From Mycobacterium intermedium (GTDB lineage Bacteria; Actinomycetota; Actinomycetes; Mycobacteriales; Mycobacteriaceae), in contig NZ_MVHT01000020.1 of the NCBI RefSeq assembly GCF_002086275.1, positions 1 to 64,000 on the forward strand: a stretch of 64,000 nt of DNA, in the 5' to 3' direction. Position numbers and translations under genes: made by a program. Below the pieces are notes generated by a model that saw only the letters and a program-made list of their open reading frames with translations, did no database searches and had not been told where the DNA came from. Shown piece by piece: positions 45,085-54,678 of the stretch (position 1 is its first letter; every line of letters begins with the position of its first letter).

Positions 45085-45183
45085 AGATGTCAAGCCCGAA
45101 GGCGATCACCCCGATGGGCACATTGACGAAAAATATCCACTGCCAACTCAATTGATCGACGAGCACGCCGCCGAACAGGGGAT
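45085..45183 (-). pseudogene. Remnant of a DHA2-type MFS transporter
   Basis: A minus-strand reading of [20 protein letters not shown] followed by [10 protein letters not shown] matches the conserved motif C region of EmrB/QacA-type drug transporters. The rest of the gene is absent: downstream sequence is the tail of a PE gene region and upstream is the CHAP gene. It is a short decayed fragment; boundaries are approximate. Confidence 0.75.
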
Positions 45184-45188
45184 CAACC

Positions 45189-45692
45189 TCAGGGGATCAA
45201 GATGTAGCTCATCCCCGGGAGCTCCGGAATGGTGCGTGTGTCGAATTCGCCGAAGCCCGTCGTGCGGTAGCCGTTGGCGGGGGTAGCCCCGTAGCCGTAA
45301 TTCATTTCACTGATCGTCAGGACTCCGCCGTCAACGGAATCGACCCAGGCGACGTGCCCGACGCCTCCGACGAGCGCGCTGCTGAAGACGGCGACCGAGC
45401 GGGGCTGCGCTTCACTGACGACCGTCCACCCTGCTCCCCGGGCCAGGTTCGCCCAGAGTTCGGCGTTGCCGGTGAGCGCCTGGACGTAGTAGCCAGCGTT
45501 GGCGTGAATCAGTTCTTGCGCGCCCCAGGTGCAGTAGCCCTCCCAGCCAACGAGCGGGTTGCGGTCGGTCGTGGCACCCCTGGTCCGACTACTCACTATG
45601 GTGTCTGCATTGGCCGGCTCCATAGCCACCGGAGCTCCCAACGAGAGCAAGCAGCAAAATACAGCCGCCAACACCAATCGCTTCGCCTTCAT
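45189..45692 (-). CDS. Secreted CHAP-domain protein (putative peptidoglycan amidase/endopeptidase)
   Basis: 167 residues with a signal peptide at 1-about 29 (ends PANADT). The CHAP catalytic triad is visible as Cys54 in [10 protein letters not shown], His113 in GHVAWVDS and a Glu or Asn in ISEMNYG (129-131). CHAP enzymes cleave peptide or amide bonds in peptidoglycan. It is a small stand-alone hydrolase beside an MFS relic, with a ribosome-binding GGGAGGGGGAGG just upstream. Confidence 0.88.
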   Translation of the reverse strand: MKAKRLVLAAVFCCLLSLGAPVAMEPANADTIVSSRTRGATTDRNPLVGWEGYCTWGAQELIHANAGYYVQALTGNAELWANLARGAGWTVVSEAQPRSVAVFSSALVGGVGHVAWVDSVDGGVLTISEMNYGYGATPANGYRTTGFGEFDTRTIPELPGMSYILIP

Positions 45693-45897
45693 ACCTCCCC
45701 CTCCCTGACGCTCCCTTGCCGATGCGGTATCAAGTCGTTACATAGCTGTTATCGCCAGACGACCTGGATTCGTTTCACCTTGCGGCCCAAAAACCTGGAT
45801 TGTGGGATGTCACCAGGCGCTTTGCCGGGGGAAGCAACTTCTACTTCGAGGTGTTTGAACCGAGCAAGACCACAGCGGCGCCGAGGGAAGGCAACGG

Positions 45898-46740
45898 ATG
45901 ACCGAGCAATCAAGTCAGACGACTGACCTGCGGATTGGCGTTCAGCTGTGGCCCGGCGGGACGCCGGATTTCCAGACGTGGCGAAGCGCTGTCCTGCAGG
46001 CCGAAGAACTCGGAGCCGATGCGATCTTCGGCTATGACCACTTTCACAAACCCTTCGTCGACATCGTGGATGGCGGTCCACAACTCCACGACGACCAACC
46101 TGACGTCAACAATTTCGAGGGATGGACAGCCCTTGCATCGTGGGGCGAAATCACGAAAAGAGCCGAGATAGGGCTTCTTGTGACGGGGGTGCCTTATCGC
46201 AACCCTGACCTGCTCGCCGACATGGCACGCACCGTCGACCACATCAGCGGTGGCAGGCTCATCCTCGGCCTCGGCGCCGGCTGGTATCCCAAGGACTTTT
46301 TGGTCTACGGATACGACTACGGGACGACAAAAACCAGAATGGACGATTTCGACGCGGCCCTAGCCCGGATCGAGCACAGGCTCCGCCACTTGACTCCGCT
46401 GCCGCTACGCCAGATCCCGATCCTCATCGGGGGCGGCGGCGAGCGGCGCACGATTCCCGCCGCCGCGCGGTATGCGGACATCTGGCACAGCTTCGAACCT
46501 CTGGCTGAGTTCCGCCGCAAGAACGATCTCCTCAAACGCCTCGCCACCGAGGCCGGACGCGACGAGGCCCGCATTGAGCGAGCGATGGCCTGGACGGACG
46601 CCGCGACCGCGGATGAGTTCGTGCGAGAGGGCGTCACTCTCTTCACTACAGAGATCCACCCCACCGGCGACGGCTACGACTTCTCCGAGCTCGAGACAAT
46701 GCTGGCTTGGCGCGGCCTTAAAAGCCGCAGCAATGGATGA
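45898..46740 (+). CDS. LLM-class F420-dependent oxidoreductase
   Basis: 280 residues with the luciferase-like TIM barrel: LRIGVQLWPGG first strand, ELGADAIFGYDHF second, GLLVTGVPYRNPDLLADMAR middle, GRLILGLGAGWYPKDF and IPILIGGGGERRT later. Reduced F420 would serve as hydride donor. The TetR at 46744-47406 is convergent, ending 3 bp away. Substrate unknown. Confidence 0.9.
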   Translation: MTEQSSQTTDLRIGVQLWPGGTPDFQTWRSAVLQAEELGADAIFGYDHFHKPFVDIVDGGPQLHDDQPDVNNFEGWTALASWGEITKRAEIGLLVTGVPYRNPDLLADMARTVDHISGGRLILGLGAGWYPKDFLVYGYDYGTTKTRMDDFDAALARIEHRLRHLTPLPLRQIPILIGGGGERRTIPAAARYADIWHSFEPLAEFRRKNDLLKRLATEAGRDEARIERAMAWTDAATADEFVREGVTLFTTEIHPTGDGYDFSELETMLAWRGLKSRSNG

Positions 46741-46743
46741 CCG

Positions 46744-47406
46744 TCAGGTCGCCGACACGTCAGCCAAGCCGTGTCGGATGAGCGCCTGGGCATTGGCGAC
46801 GACGGCCTCGATGGATCCGCGGCGAGGACTCCACCACTCCACGGCCCAATTCAGCGCCCCTAGGACCAGCATCTGCGCGATGTAGAGATCAAGCTCGGGG
46901 CGGAGCAAGCCGGCTCGGGCGACGTCGTTGATAAGTCTGCGCCAGACTTCGCCGTATCGCTCTTCCTCCACAATCTGGCGCTTGCGGATCGAGTGCGGAA
47001 CTTGTCCGGCGTTGCGGATGGCCGCCGTGGTGTAGTCCGAAATCTCGAGTTCATGTCGCAGGTGCGCTTCGGCGGCAACGAGCAGTCGATCCAACGGCCC
47101 GGTCCCGTCCGGAAGCGCATCCAAGACCTTCCTGACGTGTTCGCGCATATCCGCGATCCCCGCCCACATCACTTCTTCGATCAGATCGTCGCGCGACGGG
47201 AAGTGGTAGTAGATCGCGGGCGCCTGAAGCTGGGCGACCGCACCCACATCGCTTAGGCGAAGCCCGGCGTAGCCGCGCTCAGACAGCACTCGGGCCGCCG
47301 CATCAAGGATGCGTTTACGAGTCAACGCTGCCTTTGATTCGACGTTTGGCGCCTCCTCACCTATTGACTCGGCAGCGTCATCCGTTCCAGCATCCGGCCT
47401 GGCCAT
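46744..47406 (-). CDS. TetR-family regulator (paralog of the one at 56413)
   Basis: 220 residues from the ATG at 47406. An upstream extension of 31 codons is open but AT-rich and non-coding-like. The helix-turn-helix region is GLRLSDVGAVAQLQAPAIYYHF, and the ligand domain includes HELEISDYTTAAIRNAGQVP. Nearly every motif recurs in the TetR at 56413-57069, which sits beside other acyl-CoA dehydrogenase genes. It lies downstream of an acyl-CoA dehydrogenase and crotonase-fusion operon, which it may control. Confidence 0.9.
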   Translation of the reverse strand: MARPDAGTDDAAESIGEEAPNVESKAALTRKRILDAAARVLSERGYAGLRLSDVGAVAQLQAPAIYYHFPSRDDLIEEVMWAGIADMREHVRKVLDALPDGTGPLDRLLVAAEAHLRHELEISDYTTAAIRNAGQVPHSIRKRQIVEEERYGEVWRRLINDVARAGLLRPELDLYIAQMLVLGALNWAVEWWSPRRGSIEAVVANAQALIRHGLADVSAT

Positions 47407-47905
47407 GGCGCACATTCTACGGGGGAACGTGACCGCTTCGGCTAGCGACGCGATGGCAGAAAGCAAATTAAAAAAACTTCGCTTTACCTTGCCTTGCAAC
47501 GCTCTCGGCGCTCCCCACCGCGAATCTCCGAGTCAGATTCTAAACTAAAATAAATACTGGTCGAGGCGGTGCGCATTCCTTCATCGATTGAAACGTACGG
47601 TCAAGTGCGCGAGACACAGCACACGCCAACGCCTATCCCACGGCGTGGATCGAGCAGATGACGCGCCCTGATGGCAACCGGTCAACTGCGCGCCATGGCC
47701 GCAGCATCGCGGGTAACTGATCGCTGTGGTGGCAGTTGACCGCAGTTCTCAGCCGTGTACCCGTAAGGCGTAACAACGCAACATAATTCGTGTCAGACGG
47801 CTCGAACGTGCACGCGGGCTGTCACACTCGGTGTGCGGCGGTGCAGAGACCGCTCGAGTCAGCGCCGATGACGACCCGCGTCGAAGGCCTGCCGAGTCGA
47901 GCTGA
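47407..47905. other. 499-bp intergenic region with AT-rich tracts and distant inverted repeat
   Basis: No gene is supported. It is AT-rich compared with its surroundings near 47461-47570. The arms GGTCAACTGC (47680-47689) and GCAGTTGACC (47732-47741) form a perfect 10-bp inverted repeat 42 bp apart. A short hairpin CACAC-TCG-GTGTG lies at 47823-47835. The tetR promoter must be here; the repeat could be a regulator site or a relic of an element. Confidence 0.5.
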
Positions 47906-49066
47906 TCAGTACGAACGAGGCAGGCCCAGGGACGTCTGGGCGACGAAGTTGAGCACCATTTCCCGACTGACGGGTGCGGTGCGCATGAGGCGAGTGACGA
48001 ACCACAGCTCCGACAGCCCGTATTCGTGCGAAAGACCGTTGCCACCGTGGGTTTGGATGGCCTGGTCCAATGCCTTCAGCGCGGCTTCCGACGCCGCGAA
48101 TTTGGCGATGTTGGCGGCTTCGCCAGCCGGTTGTCCGGCGTCGAACAGAGCCGCACTGTGTGCGGTGGCCATGCGGCTCAGTTCCACGGCAATGTGGCAC
48201 TCGGCCAAGGGGTGGGCGATGCCTTGGTGTGCGCCGATCGGCGTGGACCACACCTGTCGCTGTCGGGCATAGTCGGCGGCCTTCTCGATGGCGTACCGGC
48301 CGATGCCGCCACAGATCGCGCCGACGAGGATCCGCTCGGGGTTCAGGCCGTCGAATACTTGACGTAATCCGTTGCCCGCCTGCCCGATCAGGGCATCTTC
48401 ACCGACTTCGACATTGTCGAGGAAGACGGTGAACTGCTTGTCCGGAGAGACGATGCTGGTGTCGATCTGCTGGTAGGTCAACCCGGGCGCGTCGGTGGGG
48501 ACGACGAACAGCGACAGCCGCGACTTTTCGGCGGTTGACAGGTCGCCGTCGCGGGCGACCAGGAGGAGCGCCTCGCATTGGTCGACCGCGGAGATGTAGT
48601 ACTTCGAGCCCGAAATTGTCCATCCGGTAGCCGTTTTGCGGGCGGTGGTTTTGACGTTGTGACTGTTTGAGCCGGCATCGGGTTCGGTGATCCCGAAGGC
48701 CATCTTCCTGCTGCCTTCGGCGATCCCGGGGAGCCACTGCCTCTTCATTTCTTCGGAGGCATGGTGGGACAGGATGCTTCCGCAGATGGCCGGGGAAATG
48801 ACCCAGATGAGCATGGGCATGCCGCGGGCAGCGAGTTCCTCGACGACGACGACGGCTTCGGCCATCCCCCCTCCGCCGCCGCCGTACGCCTCGGGCAGGT
48901 GTACACCGAGCAGTCCGGCCGCCCCGAGGTCCTTCCACAGTTCTTCGATGTGTCCGTTGCCGCGGCCGCGCTCTAAGAAGTATTGCGCACCATAGTAGTT
49001 GGCGATTCCGGCCACGCTCTCGCGGATCGCGCGCTGTTCATCGGTGTCGTTGATGAGTCCAGGCAT
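47906..49066 (-). CDS. Acyl-CoA dehydrogenase
   Basis: 386 residues. FAD and substrate segments are GITEPDAGSNSHNVKTTA and ISGSKYYISAVD, with YARQRQVWSTPIGAHQGIAHPLAE later. The usual C-terminal catalytic Glu motif (YEGT) is replaced by RTAPVSREM. A Glu at 244 in LNPERILVG occupies the alternative place used by isovaleryl-CoA dehydrogenase, so it could be the base. Three bases separate it from the SnoaL-crotonase fusion upstream, giving a two-step beta-oxidation-like operon. Confidence 0.9.
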   Translation of the reverse strand: MPGLINDTDEQRAIRESVAGIANYYGAQYFLERGRGNGHIEELWKDLGAAGLLGVHLPEAYGGGGGGMAEAVVVVEELAARGMPMLIWVISPAICGSILSHHASEEMKRQWLPGIAEGSRKMAFGITEPDAGSNSHNVKTTARKTATGWTISGSKYYISAVDQCEALLLVARDGDLSTAEKSRLSLFVVPTDAPGLTYQQIDTSIVSPDKQFTVFLDNVEVGEDALIGQAGNGLRQVFDGLNPERILVGAICGGIGRYAIEKAADYARQRQVWSTPIGAHQGIAHPLAECHIAVELSRMATAHSAALFDAGQPAGEAANIAKFAASEAALKALDQAIQTHGGNGLSHEYGLSELWFVTRLMRTAPVSREMVLNFVAQTSLGLPRSY

Positions 49067-49069
49067 CTC

Positions 49070-50290
49070 CTACCTTCCGCGGTACGTGGGGGCGCGTTTG
49101 GCGACGAACGCCGCGACGGCTTCCGCCGCGTCGGCGCTGTCTCCGGTGCGTTTGAGGCCTTGCGTTTCGGCGGTCAGTGAAGTCACCAGGTCGTTGCGCC
49201 AGCAATCGCGCAGCAGTGCGCGTTGAGTGGCGAACGCCACCGCGGGACCGTTAGCCAGATCGGTAGCGACTTCCATTGCACGAGAATGTAATTCATCGGC
49301 GGGCACAATCTCGTTGATCAGCCCCCACTGCAGCGCCTCCTCGGCGCTGATAGGTGTGTTGCGGAGATAGGCGGAGGCGGCGCGGCGCGGACCGATCAGG
49401 CGGGGCAGGTGCCAGGTGCCGCCGCCGTCCCCGGAGAGCCCCAACCCCGAAAAGGCGGTCACGAACTTCGTGTTCGGCTCTGCAAGCACAATGTCGGCGG
49501 CATAGACGTAGCCCAGCCCACCCCCGGCCACGGCGCCGTGCGCGGCGGTCACGATCGGCGCATCGATTCGGCTGAGCAGCTCGAAGGCCTGATGAAACGG
49601 CGTGGTCATCGCGATGAGCAGATCACCAAGACCCTGGTCTTTGCGGTCTTTGTGGTCCAGTAAGTAGTTGATGTCGCCACCGACGGTCAGAGCCGGGCCG
49701 TTGCCCCAGATGAGCACGGCACGCACGGAGCGATCGGCGGCGATCCGGCGCGCGACCTCCAGCGTCTCCTTTGCCAGTTGCAGATTGATCGCATTACGTT
49801 CGTCGGGTCGGTTCAAACAGATTGTGGCCAAGCCGTTTTCGACCTGGTAGTCGATCGTCTGCAGGCGGCCGGGCTCATCAAGTGCGGCGCACCAAGCCGC
49901 GGTGTCGGTGAGTTGGCGCAGCGAGACGATGCGCCCGTCCGCCTCGAATCCGATCAGATGAACGAACGCAGCTTCCAGCAAGTTTCGATTGCGCCGGACC
50001 CACCCGCGGTAGGTCCCCACCACCAACAGGCGGCCGTCGTCGAGATGGCGGAATTCGGCAGGCTCGACACGAACCTTGAAGTGTTTGCCGATGCGCCACC
50101 ACAGATTGTCACGCATCGCATCGGGACCAACATGGGTGCCGCCCATGTCGAGCGGCAACCCCTCGGCGGCATAGCCAACGAACTGTGGATGCAGCAGGTG
50201 ATCGATTGCCGCCCGATCCCCCGAGGCCAGCGCTTGATACAGGTGCTTGACCGCCGACACCTTCGCCTGGGGCATGAGCTCAACCGACAT
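49070..50290 (-). CDS. Fusion of SnoaL-like domain and crotonase (enoyl-CoA hydratase/isomerase) domain
   Basis: 406 residues from the ATG at 50290; an open extension upstream is low-quality. Residues about 1-140 form a SnoaL/NTF2-like domain (KVSAVKHLYQALASGDRAAI, VGTYRGW). Residues about 150-406 are a crotonase with LICAGG-like GPALTVGGDINY and GAVAGGGLGYVYAAD. Both hydratase glutamates are missing (Gly in GGGLGY, Ser in AFSGLGL), but an Asp in LSGDGGGTW occupies the position of the catalytic Asp of PaaG-type isomerases. An isomerase with a fused ligand-binding or cyclase domain is likely. Confidence 0.88.
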   Translation of the reverse strand: MSVELMPQAKVSAVKHLYQALASGDRAAIDHLLHPQFVGYAAEGLPLDMGGTHVGPDAMRDNLWWRIGKHFKVRVEPAEFRHLDDGRLLVVGTYRGWVRRNRNLLEAAFVHLIGFEADGRIVSLRQLTDTAAWCAALDEPGRLQTIDYQVENGLATICLNRPDERNAINLQLAKETLEVARRIAADRSVRAVLIWGNGPALTVGGDINYLLDHKDRKDQGLGDLLIAMTTPFHQAFELLSRIDAPIVTAAHGAVAGGGLGYVYAADIVLAEPNTKFVTAFSGLGLSGDGGGTWHLPRLIGPRRAASAYLRNTPISAEEALQWGLINEIVPADELHSRAMEVATDLANGPAVAFATQRALLRDCWRNDLVTSLTAETQGLKRTGDSADAAEAVAAFVAKRAPTYRGR

Positions 50291-50560
50291 GGCGCGCGAC
50301 CCCTTCGATGTTTGCGGCGGGCTTGGCCGCGCTCCACTCGCATACGCGGAGGCGGGCGAAGGCTTCCACGGTTCCCGTCCTTCCCAGGGGCTGGTCAGCG
50401 GGCCCGCAGGTTGCATACCGTCGCAGTATCAACGCCGCGTTCAATAACTAAACCTGCACGTCATGCCCGCAAGATGGCCTAGAATAGCACCGAATTCTAT
50501 TCCATGTTAAATTCCGCTGTCTAGAGCCACACCGGCGAAGATTTCGACGCGCGAGGGACA

Positions 50561-50725
50561 ATGGGCGGCATGGAACCCAAACCCCCATCCGCGGCTGCGC
50601 CGAAGCCGCCGCGGGCGCGCGTCACACCCGAGGACTTGGAGAGGTTCGGCGACGAGGACTCGATGCGGCAGGCGTCGAACGACGACTGGCTGCGCGATGA
50701 GGCGCCACCACACCACCGTGGGTAG
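50561..50725 (+). CDS. 54-residue conserved-looking protein
   Basis: From the ATG at 50561 with GAGGG 4-6 bp upstream; a second in-frame ATG at 50570 is possible. The N-terminus is Pro/Ala-rich and the C-terminal half acidic and Trp-containing (RFGDEDSMRQASNDDWLRDE). Strict codon-like composition and a good ribosome-binding site support it. No family name known. The reverse-strand reading of the same region is not protein-like. Confidence 0.6.
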   Translation: MGGMEPKPPSAAAPKPPRARVTPEDLERFGDEDSMRQASNDDWLRDEAPPHHRG

Positions 50726-50756
50726 GAAGTTCGTCCGTAGGGCGGGACGGTGACCG

Positions 50757-51926
50757 TCAGACAGCGATACCGAGCTGTTGGTTGATTTGGGGCCAGTGCA
50801 AGAAGCCGTACACAGAGAGTAGCGGCCAGACGTGGCCGTGGAAGGGCGCCAGTACGAAGCGGATCGGGGCGCCCTGACTCACAACCAGCTTCTCAAGGGC
50901 TGACGCGGAGATTGCGAGGGGATCCAGCCCACCCGAGTAGACATACGTCGGCGGAAGCCCGGCGAGCGACCCGTACAGCGGACTAACCATCGGGTTGGTA
51001 ATCGGCAACTTGTCCCCCCACCACATGCCGAGCTGTTGCCCAAGGGTCAAATCGAGCCACGGAGACAGCAGAACCATTGACGACGGCATGGGGCCAGCCG
51101 GGTTGGTCTGCAACATGTACTGGACGGCCGCGAGCGCGAGGTTGCCACCCGCCGACTCGCCGAGCACGCTGACGTTCCCGGCCCCATGCTGAGCAATCTG
51201 AGAGGAAATGAAGCTGGCCGTCCTCGGCACGACGGTGGCGGCGGTGCCGCCTTCCTGTATCAGCGGGTAGATCGGCACCTGGAAGGTTGCGCCTGTCATG
51301 TAGGACATCGCCGAGTAATCGATCCAGTGGAAGATCGATGGCGGGAAGATATACCCGCCACCGTGCAACGTAACTACGTATTCGCCGGTAGGACGTGCCG
51401 GTGTGATCTGGACGACGGTCATGCCGTCATATGTGCCGTACGAAACCGTTTGCCCCAGCAGCGAATTAAGCAACGGCGGCGGCGAGTTGCCCATTACCCA
51501 CGACCACGGCGGGATGTCACTGGCCAGCAGCTTCAGAATCGGCGAGTCTCGCACCGAAAACAGGGATTCGAATCCTGTGGCCGCTGCGGCATGGAGTTGC
51601 TGAACACCGACCGCCGCCTGCTCTACGGCCGCCAGCGGCGCTGCGCCGGCCGCCTCGGCGGCTGCATATGCGCCGCTGGCACCGGCCAAGGTCTGGACGA
51701 AGCGCTCGTGAACCGCAGCTACCTGGGCGCTGAGAGCTTGATAGCCCTCGCCGTGGGCGGAAAACACGGCCGCGATCGCCGCTGACACCTCGTCCTCAGC
51801 GGCGGCCAGCAATCCTGTGGTGGCTGCGGCCGCGCCCCGGCCCGTCGTCACGACCACCTCGCCAATCGCGGCCACGTTGGTGGCCGCGGCTGACATCGCC
51901 TCGGGCAACGCAACAACATACGACAA
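50757..51926 (-). CDS. LipY-like PE-domain lipase/esterase, copy 3 (short linker)
   Basis: 389 residues. PE domain with YAAAE at 87-91, a linker of only about 45 residues, then GNSPPPLLN at about 146. The catalytic residues are HGG (188-190), Ser258 in GESAGG (GDSAGG in the other copies), Asp335, and His365 in an altered FHGHVW context where others have IHDW. The triad remains, but the changes near the nucleophile and His suggest altered substrate preference. Confidence 0.9.
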   Translation of the reverse strand: MSYVVALPEAMSAAATNVAAIGEVVVTTGRGAAAATTGLLAAAEDEVSAAIAAVFSAHGEGYQALSAQVAAVHERFVQTLAGASGAYAAAEAAGAAPLAAVEQAAVGVQQLHAAAATGFESLFSVRDSPILKLLASDIPPWSWVMGNSPPPLLNSLLGQTVSYGTYDGMTVVQITPARPTGEYVVTLHGGGYIFPPSIFHWIDYSAMSYMTGATFQVPIYPLIQEGGTAATVVPRTASFISSQIAQHGAGNVSVLGESAGGNLALAAVQYMLQTNPAGPMPSSMVLLSPWLDLTLGQQLGMWWGDKLPITNPMVSPLYGSLAGLPPTYVYSGGLDPLAISASALEKLVVSQGAPIRFVLAPFHGHVWPLLSVYGFLHWPQINQQLGIAV

Positions 51927-52345
51927 CGTGTAGCTCCGCTCTTCGGGGCAACAATCGCGTGCCCGGCCGGTCCCGCTCCGACTAGCCGGAGCTTAGGTGC
52001 ACGCCGCCTGTTATACGGCCGGTTTTGCCAGAAACACCGGTGGCTCGGGCCCCACAGCACCTGTGCAGGATGTTCTGCGGTTCCTCCCAGGAGCCCGACA
52101 GCAAAGCCACATGAAGGAGATTCGTGGTTGGCGCCCGGGCGGAGAATATCGGTCCACGCTGCTGCTTTGCTTGACAGGCGAGTTGCTCCAACCGCCGCAC
52201 CCAGCAAATGCGATGAGATGACACCGCCGAGCCGGTGAGACGGGCCTCACCAGCCGTGGGTGAACGATCCTTCGTCGCGCGCCGTGGCTCATTACAAATC
52301 GGCAGTTGGCCGAACCGAGTTCGAAACCTTACGGATGGGTGACCC
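51927..52345. other. 419-bp intergenic region with hairpin
   Basis: The region lies between the divergent PE-lipase start (51926) and the MMPL gene (52346), so it should hold promoters for both. A GGTGAG-ACGGGC-CTCACC hairpin with 6-bp arms is at 52234-52251. No convincing gene is seen; a 36-codon open frame near 52110 is too short and unsupported. Confidence 0.5.
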
Positions 52346-54673
52346 TTGCTGAATCAGATTGCAAGGATGGCGATCGCGAGGCCACGACGTGTGATCGTCG
52401 CGGCGGCCCTACTGACCCTGGGCCTGGCCATCTTTGGCGTGCCCGTCTCGAATAGTCTGTCCGCCAGCGGATTTCAGGATCCGGCGGCGCAATCGGCGCG
52501 GGCTACCCAGCTCCTGACGGACAAGTTCAACCAGGGTGACACTGAACTGCTTATCACCGTCTCGGCACCCGACGGCGTCGACAGCCCGGCCGCGCGGGCG
52601 GCCGGCATTGCCATCGTCGGGCAACTCCGAGCCGCGCCACATGTGGTCGATGTGGCCTCACCGTGGACTCGACCACCCCAAGCCGCGGCCGATCTGGTCA
52701 GCAAGGACCGAAACACCGGGCTGATCGTCGCGGGCATCAAGGGGAACGAAAGCGAGCAACAGAAGTACGCGGAGGAATTGTCCGCGCAGGTGACGCACCA
52801 CCGCAACGGCGTCACGGTGCGGACGGGCGGCGCGGCGATGGTCAACGTGCAGATCACACAGCAGTCGCAGCACGACCTGCTGGTGATGGAATCGATCGCG
52901 ATTCCGCTCAGCTTCCTCGTGTTGCTATGGGTCTTTGGCAGTCTGAGCGCCGCAGCGCTGCCCGTAGGCATCGGCGGGATGGCGATCTTCGGCACTTTGG
53001 CTGTCCTGCGGACGATTTCGTTCGTCACGGACGTGTCGATATTCGCCCTGAACCTCACGACGGCCATGGGTTTGGCGCTGGCCATCGACTACACGCTGCT
53101 GATACTCAGCCGCTACCGCGACGAGCTGGCCGAGGGAGCCGACCGCGAGGTTGCCGTCGCGCGCACGGTGGTCACGGCGGGTCGCACCGTGGTGTTCTCG
53201 GCCACCACGGTCGCCCTCGCCATGGCTGTCATGGTCTTGTTCCCAATGCATTTTCTAAAGTCGTTCGCTTACGCGGGGGTCGCCGTCGTCGCGCTCGCCG
53301 CTTTCGCCGCCGTCGTTGTCACGCCCGCCGCTCTGATCCTGCTCGGCGACCGGGTGAATTCGTCCCACCTGCGCCGGCTCGTTCGACGCCTGCTGCACCG
53401 GCCCGAACCCGTTCCGCAGCCCGTTGCACAGCAATTCTGGTACCGCTGGACACGATTCGTCATCCGCCGCGCGGTTCCGTTCGGACTGGCAGGTGTCACC
53501 GTCCTGGTGTTCCTCGGTCTGCCGTTCCTCGGCGTCAAATGGGGTTTCCCCGATGACCGGGTGCTGCCCACATCGGCTTCGGCGCACCAGGTCGGCGACC
53601 GCCTGCGCGAGGACTTCCGCATCGACTCCGACGCCGCGGTGACCGTCGTCATCCCCGATACCGCTGACCTGACCCGCGGCGAGATCGAGCAATACGCCAT
53701 TGGCTTGTCGCGGGTGTCCGATGTTTCCGCGGTCTCCTCTCCGACCGCAACCTACGTCTCCGGAACCGCGGTCGGAGAACCGTCGGCACCGGCAGGCCAA
53801 GCTAACGGCAGCGCGTTCTTGACCGTTGACAGCACCGCTCCGCTGTTCTCCGACCGGTCTGAAGCCCAGTTGAACCGCCTGCATGCGGTCCCCACTCCGG
53901 GTGGCACAAAAGTGCTTTTCGACGGCACAGCCCAGCTGAACCGAGACAGCGTGGACGCCATCGCGTCACGCCTGCCACTAGTGCTCGGGCTGATCGGCGG
54001 CATCATGTTCCTGCTGCTGTTCTTGTTGACCGGCAGCGTCGTGATGCCGCTGAAAGCCTTGGTGCTCAATGTACTTTCGCTTACCGCCGCGTTCGGAGCG
54101 ATGGTGTGGATCTTCCAGGATGGCCACCTCGGCGGTTTCGGGACGACTCCCAGCGGGATCTTGGTCGCCAACATCCCGGTTCTGTTGTTCTGCATCGCTT
54201 TCGGGTTGTCGATGGACTACGAGGTGTTCCTGGTGTCCCGAATCCACGAGTTCTGGCAGCTTTCCCACGCTACCGACAACGATGAGAGTGTGGCCCGCGG
54301 AATCGCCCGCACCGGTCGGGTTGTCACCGCTGCCGCACTGATCATGTCGATCTCCTTCGCGGCCATGATTGCGTCCCAAGTGTCGTTCATGCGGATGTTC
54401 GGTCTTGGCCTCACCTTGGCCGTCGCGGTCGACGCGACTTTGGTGCGAATGGTTCTGGTGCCGGCATTCATGCATGTCCTGGGCCGAAGGAACTGGTGGG
54501 CTCCCGCGCCCCTGGTCCGCCTACACAAGCTTCTCAGGCTCAATGACGGTCATTCCGTCCCGATGCCCGAGCAAGGGTTGGACGCGAGGCCAGCCCGACC
54601 GCAATTCAACGGTGAATTGATCGAAGTGGGCGTTCAAACCGATTACGCCACAACCACGTCCGATGGGAAGTAG
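52346..54673 (+). CDS. MMPL-family (RND-type) lipid exporter
   Basis: 775 residues from a TTG; an ATG 21 bp later is possible. Twelve membrane helices are expected: one at 14-32, then a periplasmic porter loop to about 180, five to 345, a cytosolic linker, helix 7 at about 378, a second porter loop, and the last five helices from about 545. The proton-relay Asp-Tyr pairs are in LAIDYTLL and [13 protein letters not shown] proteins export lipids across the mycobacterial envelope. It sits 5 bp before the type III PKS gene, so it probably exports the PKS product. Confidence 0.93.
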   Translation: MLNQIARMAIARPRRVIVAAALLTLGLAIFGVPVSNSLSASGFQDPAAQSARATQLLTDKFNQGDTELLITVSAPDGVDSPAARAAGIAIVGQLRAAPHVVDVASPWTRPPQAAADLVSKDRNTGLIVAGIKGNESEQQKYAEELSAQVTHHRNGVTVRTGGAAMVNVQITQQSQHDLLVMESIAIPLSFLVLLWVFGSLSAAALPVGIGGMAIFGTLAVLRTISFVTDVSIFALNLTTAMGLALAIDYTLLILSRYRDELAEGADREVAVARTVVTAGRTVVFSATTVALAMAVMVLFPMHFLKSFAYAGVAVVALAAFAAVVVTPAALILLGDRVNSSHLRRLVRRLLHRPEPVPQPVAQQFWYRWTRFVIRRAVPFGLAGVTVLVFLGLPFLGVKWGFPDDRVLPTSASAHQVGDRLREDFRIDSDAAVTVVIPDTADLTRGEIEQYAIGLSRVSDVSAVSSPTATYVSGTAVGEPSAPAGQANGSAFLTVDSTAPLFSDRSEAQLNRLHAVPTPGGTKVLFDGTAQLNRDSVDAIASRLPLVLGLIGGIMFLLLFLLTGSVVMPLKALVLNVLSLTAAFGAMVWIFQDGHLGGFGTTPSGILVANIPVLLFCIAFGLSMDYEVFLVSRIHEFWQLSHATDNDESVARGIARTGRVVTAAALIMSISFAAMIASQVSFMRMFGLGLTLAVAVDATLVRMVLVPAFMHVLGRRNWWAPAPLVRLHKLLRLNDGHSVPMPEQGLDARPARPQFNGELIEVGVQTDYATTTSDGK

Positions 54674-54678
54674 TTGAT

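Noticed and set aside
52110..52220. 36-codon open frame in the gap before MMPL
   Set aside because: It has an ATG but no recognisable protein pattern and no clear ribosome-binding site of its own.
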